From Streptomyces sp. TLI_171 (GTDB lineage: Bacteria; Actinomycetota; Actinomycetes; Streptomycetales; Streptomycetaceae): a DNA stretch of 64,000 nucleotides. Where the stretch lies: assembly GCF_003610255.1 (NCBI RefSeq), contig NZ_RAPS01000001.1, forward strand, positions 5,669,001 to 5,733,000. Reading direction: 5' to 3'. Below the pieces are notes generated by a model, which ran no database searches, was not told where the DNA came from, and saw only the letters and a program-made list of their open reading frames with translations. Shown here one piece after another: positions 54,262 through 62,873 of the stretch. The translations under genes and the position numbers were made by a program. Position 1 is the first letter of the stretch; each line of letters opens with the position of its first letter.

Positions 54262-54286
54262 GCGTATCCTGACAGAGCGTCAGGAA
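54262..54286 (-). promoter_or_regulatory. Promoter-proximal palindrome of the GH26-like gene
   Basis: TCCTGAC-N5-GTCAGGA (54268-54286) directly precedes a TACGCT -10-like box (54267-54262) on the reverse strand, 41 bases before the start codon. It looks like an operator; the regulator is unknown. Confidence 0.45.
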
Positions 54287-54324
54287 TGCCGCAGGTCACC
54301 CCAAAGAGTCATCCGCCGGTCCGG

Positions 54325-55212
54325 TCAGCCGAACGTGTCGCACTTCGCCGGGTCGCCGGTTCGGTAGCCGGTGGTGAACCACTGGGAGCGCTGCGCGGAG
54401 GAGCCGTGCGTCCAGGTCTCCGGGTTGGAGCGGCCGGTGGCCCGCTGCTGGATCCGGTCGTCGCCGACCGATTCGGCGGCGTCCAGCGCCAGCGCGATGT
54501 CCCGGTCGGTCAGCCGGGTGATCAGCGGCCGGCCGGTGGAGGCCTGCGGAGTGGTGGTGGCGTGGTGCGCCCACACCCCCGCGTAGCAGTCGGCCTGCAG
54601 CTCCAGCTTCACCGAGGCGCTGTCCGCACCCTGCCGGTCGGCGCCGACCCTGCCCGTGGTGCCGAGCAGGTTCTGCACGTGGTGCCCGTACTCGTGCGCC
54701 ACCACGTACGCCTCGGCGAACGGGCCGCCCTGCGCGCCGAGCTGCCGGCTCATGTCGTCGAAGAAGCCCAGGTCGAAGTAGGCCTTGCGGTCGCCCGGGC
54801 AGTAGAACGGGCCGACCGCCGAGGTCGCGGTGCCGCAGGCGGTCGCCACCCGGTCGGTGAACAGCACCGTGGTCGCCGGGGCGTAGCTGCGGCCGCGGGC
54901 GGCGAGGTCGCCCTGCCAGTAGCCCTGCACGCTGTTGACCACCGCCAGGATCCGGCAGTCCTGCCGCTGGTTGGCGTCCGCGCCGGTCCGGCAGGCCGAG
55001 GCCAGCTGCGCCGAGCTGGTGGCCTGGCCGACCGGCGGCGCGGCGGTGGGGTCGGCCGCCCCGAACAGGCCCGGGTCGACGCCGAACAGCAGCGCGACGA
55101 TCAGCCCGAGGATGCCGACCGCGCCGCCGCCGATCGCCAGCCCGCCGCCGGGGACGCCCCGCCGGTCCTGCACCTGGGCGGTGTCCAGCTCGGCGTCGTC
55201 GTCAAACTGCAT
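54325..55212 (-). CDS. Neutral zinc metallopeptidase (YpfJ family)
   Basis: 295 residues. Short acidic N-terminus, one membrane helix (GGGLAIGGGAVGILGLIVALLFG, about 22-44), then an outside domain with the zinc site HEYGHH (about 173-178) and LELQADCYAGVWAH carrying the third ligand. KAYFDLGFFDDMSRQLGA is a family mark. Probably a membrane-bound peptidase; the substrate is unknown. The ATG is at 55212. Confidence 0.9.
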   Translation of the reverse strand: MQFDDDAELDTAQVQDRRGVPGGGLAIGGGAVGILGLIVALLFGVDPGLFGAADPTAAPPVGQATSSAQLASACRTGADANQRQDCRILAVVNSVQGYWQGDLAARGRSYAPATTVLFTDRVATACGTATSAVGPFYCPGDRKAYFDLGFFDDMSRQLGAQGGPFAEAYVVAHEYGHHVQNLLGTTGRVGADRQGADSASVKLELQADCYAGVWAHHATTTPQASTGRPLITRLTDRDIALALDAAESVGDDRIQQRATGRSNPETWTHGSSAQRSQWFTTGYRTGDPAKCDTFG

Positions 55213-55411
55213 TCCGTCTCACCTCTGTAACAGTCCGTGGGCCCCTCGCACGCGTACCCCGGTTGCCCGGCCGCCACGCACCGGCGCGCTGCGGCGCAGG
55301 TCGGAACGGGTCGCGTGAGATCGGCATAAGCGCCCCCACCTGCGACACGGGACGCGCCGCCACGCCGTAATCCGCAAGCCCCGGCCGCCGCCCGGACGGT
55401 ACGCTCCGGCC

Positions 55412-56326
55412 GTGTCCTTCAATCCGCTGCGCAGTCTGTCGCCCCGATCGGTCCTGCCCGCCGCCGCCGTTCTGCTGGTCCTCGCGGCCGGCGCCGCGGC
55501 GCACGCCAACCGTCCGGAGCCGTTCGGCGACCAGGTGCTGCCCGGTGCGGCGGACGCCAGCCCGGTGAGCGTGCAGTCGGCCACCGCGGGCGAGCTGGAG
55601 CTGAAGGTCGGCCCCGGCATGGAGGCCTACGCGAAGGCCACCGGCGAGCACCTGTGGTCCTACCGCCGGGAGGGCGCGACCGCGCTGTACCTCACCCTGG
55701 TCGGCGACGACGCCGTGGTGCTGTGGGACGACGGCATGGTCACCGCGGTCAACACCACCGATCGCTCGGTGCGCTGGCACCGCGGCGTCCCCGGCCTCTC
55801 CGACTGGCTGCGCGCCGACGGCGAGCCCGGCGCCGACGCCCGCACCGAGGAGCAGCGCAAGCAGCTCATGGTGCAGCGCGCCGCCCTGGCCCTGCAGCCG
55901 TCCGCGGACCGGGTGAACGACGCGTTCGTGACGGTGGTCACCCCCGGCCTGCTGATGGGCTTCCGCGAGCGCGACGGCGACCTGCGCTTCAACTCCCGCC
56001 CTCCGACGGGCTGCACCTTCGAGCCGGCGCGCTCGGCGCACACCGACGACGCGGTGCTGGTACCGCGGGTCTGCCCGCCCACCACCACCGCGGGGGCCCG
56101 CCAACTGCCCGGCGGCGTCCTGGTGTTCTCGCTCACCGAGCACGGCAACTTCCTCAACACCGGCCCCGACGTGGTGATGCGGGCGCTGGACGGCCACCGG
56201 GTCCGGGTCGAGGACGGCCCGGTGATCGGCGGCTGGGTGTACGACACCACGCTCGGCGCGCGCGAGGCGGCCTGCGGCGCGTCCTCGGTCCCGTTCGCGA
56301 CGGCCGCCACGGTCTGCGAGAAGTGA
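55412..56326 (+). CDS. Secreted PQQ-like beta-propeller protein, function unknown
   Basis: 304 residues. N-terminal signal or anchor (about 12-32), then repeats like AYAKATGEHLWSYRREG and VTAVNTTDRSVRWHRGVPG that resemble the blades of PQQ-binding-like propellers, but too few for a full propeller. Paired cysteines near the end suggest an extracellular protein. A TACGCT box ends six bases before the GTG start, pointing to a leaderless mRNA. Confidence 0.65.
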   Translation: MSFNPLRSLSPRSVLPAAAVLLVLAAGAAAHANRPEPFGDQVLPGAADASPVSVQSATAGELELKVGPGMEAYAKATGEHLWSYRREGATALYLTLVGDDAVVLWDDGMVTAVNTTDRSVRWHRGVPGLSDWLRADGEPGADARTEEQRKQLMVQRAALALQPSADRVNDAFVTVVTPGLLMGFRERDGDLRFNSRPPTGCTFEPARSAHTDDAVLVPRVCPPTTTAGARQLPGGVLVFSLTEHGNFLNTGPDVVMRALDGHRVRVEDGPVIGGWVYDTTLGAREAACGASSVPFATAATVCEK

Positions 56327-56367
56327 GCGGCCCCGGGCCGTCCCGGAAACCGGTTCGCGCGCTCCCG

Positions 56368-56373
56368 TAGACT
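56368..56373 (+). promoter_or_regulatory. -10 box of the ABC-F leader
   Basis: TAGACT, a good -10 hexamer, with its likely start point at the A of the ATG at 56381, seven bases downstream. No clear -35 is seen. Confidence 0.5.
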
Positions 56374-56380
56374 GGAGTCC

Positions 56381-56407
56381 ATGGCTGAGTGCCATACCCA
56401 CGTCTAG
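56381..56407 (+). CDS. Leaderless 8-codon upstream ORF (MAECHTHV)
   Basis: ATG at 56381 lies where transcription from the TAGACT box should begin, so it would be translated without a leader. It encodes Met-Ala-Glu-Cys-His-Thr-His-Val and stops at TAG 56405-56407, whose bases form part of the AGGAG box of the ABC-F gene. Stop-over-RBS geometry suggests coupling or attenuation of the downstream gene. Confidence 0.5.
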   Translation: MAECHTHV

Positions 56408-56421
56408 GAGTGACCCCAGCC

Positions 56422-58020
<1,599 letters not shown>

Positions 58021-58348
58021 ACCGACGGGCCGGAGAGTAGACGCGGAGTAGGGCGCGGGTACCAGAAGAACTCGTACTTCGTCGATCACGGGAACACCGG
58101 CACCGGCCCCTCCGTTTCGGATGTCGAGACGTGCGGTTTGCCTCCTGACGGTCCGGGCTGATCAGCGGATTCGCTCGGCGGAGCGAACCGCGGAGGGGCG
58201 CGCACACCCTCCGTGAGCGCCCTGGTGCGGAGCGAACACCACCACCCGCGCCCGCTTTCCGGCGACCGACCTTGTCGAATGGGTGGCCAGGAGCCTTGCT
58301 ATGGGTGATCATGGGAATCTGACCGATCACCTCTACGAGGAGGCACGG
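58021..58348. other. Gap between ABC-F and small HTH gene
   Basis: 328 bases. It holds the hairpin at 58165-58191, a possible promoter for the HTH gene (TTGTCG near 58272 and TTGCTA near 58296, 18 bases apart), and a GAGGAGG box at 58337. No gene is supported in the rest. Confidence 0.5.
58165..58191 (+). terminator. Candidate terminator of the ABC-F gene
   Basis: Stem of 11 paired bases with one bulged A (GCGGATTCGCTC against GAGCGAACCGC), 4-base loop. It lies 145 bases past the stop, so termination there is uncertain. Confidence 0.4.
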
Positions 58349-58582
58349 GTGGCCGAGACTCTGAAAAAGGGCAGCCGGGTAACAGGTGCCGCGCGTGAGA
58401 AGCTCGCGGCCGATCTCAAGAAGAAGTACGACTCCGGCGAGAGCATTCGCGCCCTCGCGGAGGCGACGGGCCGCTCCTACGGCTTCGTCCACCGCATGCT
58501 CAGCGAGTCCGGGGTGAACCTCCGGGGTCGTGGCGGCGCCACCCGCGGCAAGGGCAAGGCCGCTGCCGCCAGCGATTCCTGA
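58349..58582 (+). CDS. Small helix-turn-helix protein
   Basis: 77 residues: basic start (VAETLKKGSRVTGAAREKLA), a single HTH (SGESIRALAEATGRSYGFVHRML, about 34-56), and an RGRGGATRGKGK tail. Proteins of this size and form are widespread and very alike in Streptomyces, and probably bind DNA. The GTG at 58349 is chosen by the GAGGAGG box five bases before it; longer in-frame readings from 58283 lack support. Confidence 0.8.
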   Translation: MAETLKKGSRVTGAAREKLAADLKKKYDSGESIRALAEATGRSYGFVHRMLSESGVNLRGRGGATRGKGKAAAASDS

Positions 58583-58822
58583 CGATCCATCACCTTCGGC
58601 GGGCGGCGTTCGAGCAGCCCGACCGCCCTCGGCGCCTGAGTGCGCTGCTCGTCCTGCACCACGCTCCACACGGATCGGCGGCCGGGTTCTCCCGAGCCGC
58701 CGACCGCCGTGTCCGGACCTTTCCGCCGCTGTTCCTGTACGTGGATCAGGGGCTTTGTTACTCTCCAGTAGCCCGTCGGGGTCGGCGGGCGTCCCCGCCC
58801 TGCCGCTGGAGGTAGCACCGCC

Positions 58823-59623
58823 ATGACCACCCACATCCCCGACGCCGACCGCACCGCGTGGGAGCAGGCCGGCGTCCGCCTCGACCTGGACGGCGAACTC
58901 GCCACCGTCACGCTCTGCGACCCCGGCCGGCGCAACGCCCAGACCCCGGCGATGTGGCGCGCCCTCGCCGCGGTCGGCCGCGCCCTGCCCGGCACCGTCC
59001 GGGTCGCCCTGCTGCAGGCCGAGGGCAGCTCCTTCTCGGCCGGCCTCGACCGTGCCATGTTCACTCCGGAGGGCATCCCCGGCGAGACCGGCTTCCTCCA
59101 GCTCGCCGCCTCCAGCGACGCCGACCTGGACGCCGCGATCGCCTCCTACCAGGAGGCCTTCACCTGGTGGCGCCGCGCCGACCTGGTCTCGATCGCCGCC
59201 GTCCAGGGCCACGCCGTCGGCGCCGGCTTCCAGCTGGCCCTCGCCTGCGACCTGCGGGTGGTCGCCGAGGACGTCCAGTTCGCCATGAAGGAGACCTCCC
59301 TCGGCCTGGTCCCCGACCTCACCGGCACCAAGCCCCTCACCGATCTGGTCGGCTACGGCCGCGCGCTGGAGATCTGCGCCACCGGCCGCCGGGTCGGCGC
59401 GGAGGAGGCCGTCGCCATCGGCCTCGCGAACCTGGCCGTCCCGGCGGGCGACCTCGGCTCCGCCGCCAAGGACCTCGCCGCGGCCCTGCTGTCCGCCCCC
59501 CGCGCCGCGGTGATCGAGACCAAGGCGCTCCTCCAGGGCGCCGGTGGCCGCGACTACGACGCGCAGCGCGCCGCCGAGCGCGAGGCGCAGGCCCGCCGGC
59601 TGCGGGACATCGCCGGCCTGTAG
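58823..59623 (+). CDS. Enoyl-CoA hydratase/isomerase family protein
   Basis: 266 residues of the crotonase fold. The oxyanion-hole segments SSFSAGLDRAMF and GHAVGAGFQLALACDLRV are kept, and ETSLGLVPDLTGTKPL occupies the catalytic loop region. The usual second glutamate of hydratases is not obvious: the loop has Asp in VPDLTG. Beta-oxidation or another CoA-ester step is likely. The ATG has a GGAGGTAG box seven bases upstream. Confidence 0.85.
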   Translation: MTTHIPDADRTAWEQAGVRLDLDGELATVTLCDPGRRNAQTPAMWRALAAVGRALPGTVRVALLQAEGSSFSAGLDRAMFTPEGIPGETGFLQLAASSDADLDAAIASYQEAFTWWRRADLVSIAAVQGHAVGAGFQLALACDLRVVAEDVQFAMKETSLGLVPDLTGTKPLTDLVGYGRALEICATGRRVGAEEAVAIGLANLAVPAGDLGSAAKDLAAALLSAPRAAVIETKALLQGAGGRDYDAQRAAEREAQARRLRDIAGL

Positions 59624-59724
59624 GCGCCGCCCGGTTGCTGTCCTGGCGGTGCGTCAGGCGTGGCGGAATGTCAGAGTTGGGGTGATTTGCGATATATCTG
59701 GAGTCGGACGTCAGGAGAACCGAG

Positions 59725-60204
59725 ATGGCGCAGCCCCACACCCCAACGCCCGCGGACCTGCAGAAGGGCATGACGGAGAGTCAGTCGAGCGGCGAGCGCG
59801 GGCGTACGGCGCTCGCGGTCGGCGTGGTGGAGAAGATCGCCGGCATGGCGGCCCGGGAGGTGCCGGGGATCCACGCGCTGGGCTCCGGGTTCACCCGGAC
59901 GTTCGGGGCGATGCGGGACCGGGTCCCGGGCTCCAAGTCCAGTGTCGGGCGCGGCATCAAGGCGGAGGTCGGGGAGAAGCAGGCCGCCATCGACATCGCG
60001 CTGGTGGTGGAGTACGGGGTGGTCATCCCCAGGCTCGCCACCGACGTCCGGGCGAACATCATCGAGGCGGTGGAGCGGCTGACCGGCCTGGAGGTGGTCG
60101 AGGTGAACATCGCCGTCAACGACGTGCACCTGCCCGACGAACCGGACGAGATGGAGGAGGAGGAACCGATGTCCTCCTCCGGCAAGCGCCCCCGCGTGCA
60201 GTGA
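59725..60204 (+). CDS. Asp23/Gls24 family envelope stress protein
   Basis: 159 residues with the family core RTALAVGVVEKIAGMAAREVPGIH...GRGIKAEVGEKQAAIDIALVVEYGVVIP and VNIAVNDVHLP. In Gram-positive bacteria Asp23 forms a submembrane layer tethered by AmaP under cell-wall or alkaline stress. It is the first gene of a five-gene operon ending with an AmaP-like protein. AGGAGA lies eight bases before the ATG, and an AT-rich GATATATC precedes it near 59691. Confidence 0.9.
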   Translation: MAQPHTPTPADLQKGMTESQSSGERGRTALAVGVVEKIAGMAAREVPGIHALGSGFTRTFGAMRDRVPGSKSSVGRGIKAEVGEKQAAIDIALVVEYGVVIPRLATDVRANIIEAVERLTGLEVVEVNIAVNDVHLPDEPDEMEEEEPMSSSGKRPRVQ

Positions 60205-60251
60205 GCCGACCGTCCCGAGTACCCGAGCACGATCACGCGAAGGAGTAGCGG

Positions 60252-60443
60252 ATGAACCTGGCGTTGGTGGGCCTGCTCGCCGGCATGGCCCTCGGCTTCG
60301 CCGGCTACTTCGGGGGGTTCGCGGCGTTCCTGCTGGTCGCGGTGCTCGGGGCAGTGGGGTTCGTGGTCGGTCGGCTGATCGAGGGGGACATCGAACTCGG
60401 TGACCTCGGCGAGCTGCTGCGCGGCCGGGACCGGCGGCGCTGA
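60252..60443 (+). CDS. DUF2273-like small membrane protein
   Basis: 63 residues: one or two glycine-rich helices (about 4-41) and a charged tail (GELLRGRDRRR). Small proteins of this kind sit beside Asp23 genes and help anchor or localise them. Its TGA overlaps the ATG of the next gene (TGATG), showing coupling. AAGGAG is six bases before the start. Confidence 0.75.
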   Translation: MNLALVGLLAGMALGFAGYFGGFAAFLLVAVLGAVGFVVGRLIEGDIELGDLGELLRGRDRRR

Positions 60444-60787
60444 TGGCGTACCCGGGGGCGGTAGCGGGCCCGCCGGCGCAGCGCGGCGGCGTGCGGATCG
60501 CCGACCGCGTGTACCGCCGGATCGCGGCCCGCGCCGCCGCGGACGCCCTCGCCCCCGCCTGGCAGGGCCGCCCCGAGCCCGGCCCGTACCCGCGGGTCTC
60601 CGCCCTGCTGTCGCACGGCCGGGTCCGGCTCACCCTGCACCTCGAACTGCCGTTCCCGGCCGACATCGGCGCGCTCGCCCGCACCGCGCGGGAGGCCGCC
60701 TGCAGCCGGATCACCGAGCTGACCGGCACGCCCGTCACCGCGGCGGACGTGGTCGTGGACCGCCTGCACCCGGCGGGGGCCCGATGA
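60443..60787 (+). CDS. Second Asp23/Gls24-like protein
   Basis: 114 residues. Middle and C-terminal part (RVSALLSHGRVRLTLHLELPFP, VTAADVVVDRL) follow the Asp23 strand pattern, more divergent than the gene at 59725. It may form mixed layers with it. It overlaps both neighbours (TGATG and ATGA). Confidence 0.7.
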   Translation: MAYPGAVAGPPAQRGGVRIADRVYRRIAARAAADALAPAWQGRPEPGPYPRVSALLSHGRVRLTLHLELPFPADIGALARTAREAACSRITELTGTPVTAADVVVDRLHPAGAR

Positions 60788-61419
60788 CCGAGCCCGCTCC
60801 CGTCCCCGGGCCTGATCCCGCTCCGGTGCCCGGCCCCGTTCCCGAGCGGGACCCGCGCAAGCGGAGTGCCGGACGGTGGCTGCGGTCCGCGCGCGCGGTG
60901 CCGGCGGCGCTGGTGGTGGCGGTCGTGCTGGTCGCCGCCGGGACGCTGCTCTACGACGTGATCGCGGTACGGGCCGGCGGACAGGCCCGGCCCTGGCGGC
61001 GGAACCTCGCGCACCAGTTGGCGACCCGGCAGCTGGACGATCCGTGGGTCCTGGGCTTCGCGTCCGGCGCCGTCGTCCTCGGGCTGCTGCTGCTCTGGCT
61101 GGCCTTCGCCCGCGGCCTGCGCGGCTGGCTCGCGCTCGAACCGCGCGGCAGCGCGATCCACCGCACCGCGGTGGCCGCACTGATCTCCCGGCGAGCCCAG
61201 CAGCGGCCCGACGTCCACTCCTGGCAGGTGAGGGTCGGCCCCCGGCGCACCAGGGTCACGCTCACCGGCGCCGCCGACCCGGCCGGCGTCGAACGCGAGC
61301 TGCGGGCCGAACTCGCCCGCATCCCGCTGGCCGCGCCGCACCGGCTGGACGTCCGCACCCGGGTCCTGAAGGAACGCCACCACCGCAGAGAACTCGCCCA
61401 GTTGGAGCCGCCCCGATGA
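60784..61419 (+). CDS. DUF6286-like membrane protein of the Asp23 operon
   Basis: 211 residues. A Pro-rich cytoplasmic start (PAPVPGPDPAPVPGP), two helices (about 38-60 and 90-113) and a C-terminal soluble domain with VTLTGAADPAGVERELRAELARI, similar in style to AmaP tails. Proteins of this sort occur only in actinobacterial Asp23 operons, to my knowledge. ATG at 60784 overlaps the previous stop. Confidence 0.7.
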   Translation: MTEPAPVPGPDPAPVPGPVPERDPRKRSAGRWLRSARAVPAALVVAVVLVAAGTLLYDVIAVRAGGQARPWRRNLAHQLATRQLDDPWVLGFASGAVVLGLLLLWLAFARGLRGWLALEPRGSAIHRTAVAALISRRAQQRPDVHSWQVRVGPRRTRVTLTGAADPAGVERELRAELARIPLAAPHRLDVRTRVLKERHHRRELAQLEPPR

Positions 61420-62048
61420 GCCGACGCGCCGTCAACCGCACCATCCTGGCGGTCGCCGGACTCGTCCTGCTGATCGGCGGAGCGCTGGTCCTGCTCGGCG
61501 GCTTCGACGTCTACGGGCACCTGGGGATCACGCCGCCGCACCGGTGGCCGCTCACCTCGCCCGATCAGCCCGTGCTCAGCGAGGCGAGCCGCACCCGGTG
61601 GTCCGACCGGACCTGGTGGTGGCCGGTGGCGATCGCCGTGCCCGCGCTGGTCGTCCTCGGCTGCCTGTGGTGGCTGTTCTCCCAGCTGCGCCGCGGCGGC
61701 CCCGCCGGCATCGACCTGCCCTCGCCCGCGACGCCCGGGCAGCCGCACTTCGCCCTGCACGTGCGCAGCCGCGCCGTCGAGGACGCGATCGAGTCCGCGA
61801 CCATCGCCCTGCCCGACGTCGACCGGGTCACCGTCAAGGTCACCGGCGCGGCCCGCCACCCCGAGGTGCAGACCGTCCTGCGCCTCGCCCCCGGCGCGGA
61901 CACCGGCTCGCTGATCACCGCCTACCGCACCGGCCCCGTCGAGAACGCCCGCCGGTCCCTGGGGCTGGCGGCCCTGCCCGCGCAACTGCGGCTGCGCATC
62001 GCCAAACCGCGCCGGTCCCGCACCCGGAAGGCGCCCCGGGTCGAGTGA
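61416..62048 (+). CDS. AmaP-like alkaline shock membrane anchor
   Basis: 210 residues: two helices (about 9-30 and 70-93) with a short loop, then a domain containing HVRSRAVEDAIESATIALPDVDRVTVKVTG and PEVQTVLRLAPGADTG, which fits the AmaP family that fixes Asp23 to the membrane. It ends the operon; ATGA overlap with the gene before. The tail is basic (RRSRTRKAP). Confidence 0.78.
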   Translation: MSRRAVNRTILAVAGLVLLIGGALVLLGGFDVYGHLGITPPHRWPLTSPDQPVLSEASRTRWSDRTWWWPVAIAVPALVVLGCLWWLFSQLRRGGPAGIDLPSPATPGQPHFALHVRSRAVEDAIESATIALPDVDRVTVKVTGAARHPEVQTVLRLAPGADTGSLITAYRTGPVENARRSLGLAALPAQLRLRIAKPRRSRTRKAPRVE

Positions 62049-62075
62049 GCACCACCGGGTGCGGGGCCGGGACGG

Positions 62076-62831
62076 CTACAGGCCGCGGGTGGCTCCGCCG
62101 TCGACGGGGAGCATCAGGCCGGTGAGGTAGGAGGCGGCGGGGGAGAGCAGGAACGCGGCGGTGCGGCCGAACTCCTCGGGGGTGCCGTAGCGGCGGAGCG
62201 GGATCGAGGCGGCGGCCGTGTCGCGGGCGGCGGCGGGGTCGGCGGCGAGGGAGTCGAGTTCGCGGACGCGGTCGGTGTCGATGCGGCCGGGGAGCAGGCC
62301 GAGCACGCGGATGCCGCGGGGGCCGAGTTCGTCGGCGAGGGTCTTGGCGGCCATCGCGAGACCGGGTCGCAGGCCGTTGGAGATGCCCAGGCCGGGGATC
62401 GGCTGGCGAACCGAGGTGGAGAGCACGAAGCCGATCACGCCCCCCTCGGCGAGGTGCTCGGCGGCGGTGCGGGCCAGCCGGAGCGCGCCGAGGAAGACCG
62501 AGTCGAAGGCGGTGCGCCAGGCCTCGTCGGTGGCGGTGGAGACCGGGCCGGCGCCGGGCCCGCCGACGCTGATCAGGATGCCGTCGAAGCCGCCGAAGCG
62601 GCTCGTCGCGGCGTCGATCAGGCGCTGCGGGGTGGCCGGGTCGGCGTTGTCGGCGGCCACCCCGTGGGCGTTCTCGCCTAGCGCGCTCGCGGCGGCGTCG
62701 GCGGCTTCCTGGCTGCGGCCGCTGACCACGACGCGCGCGCCTTCGGCGACCAGCTGCTGGGCGGTGGCGTGCCCGAGTCCGCGGGTCGCCCCGGTGACGA
62801 CGTACACCTTGTCCTTGAGTCCGAGATCCAT
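62076..62831 (-). CDS. SDR-family oxidoreductase lacking the usual Tyr
   Basis: 251 residues, Rossmann fold with TGATRGLG (cofactor loop), NADPH-type Arg near GRSQ, SVGGPG and a PVDGGATRGL end. The active-site Ser is present (STSVRQP), but the Y-x3-K motif reads SNGLRPGLAMAAK, so the catalytic Tyr is replaced while Lys remains. Relatives with this pattern are called 3-oxoacyl-ACP-reductase-like; activity is uncertain. MDLGLKDK (62831) matches family starts; an ATG three codons upstream (62840) is possible. Confidence 0.82.
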   Translation of the reverse strand: MDLGLKDKVYVVTGATRGLGHATAQQLVAEGARVVVSGRSQEAADAAASALGENAHGVAADNADPATPQRLIDAATSRFGGFDGILISVGGPGAGPVSTATDEAWRTAFDSVFLGALRLARTAAEHLAEGGVIGFVLSTSVRQPIPGLGISNGLRPGLAMAAKTLADELGPRGIRVLGLLPGRIDTDRVRELDSLAADPAAARDTAAASIPLRRYGTPEEFGRTAAFLLSPAASYLTGLMLPVDGGATRGL

Positions 62832-62873
62832 GCCGACCATTCTCGCCGGTCGGCACGGATCCCCGACGGAGGG

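Noticed and set aside
54388..54401. TGGGAGCGCTGCGC inside the zinc peptidase gene, like a CebR box
   Set aside because: Only one half matches and it lies within a coding region far from the start.
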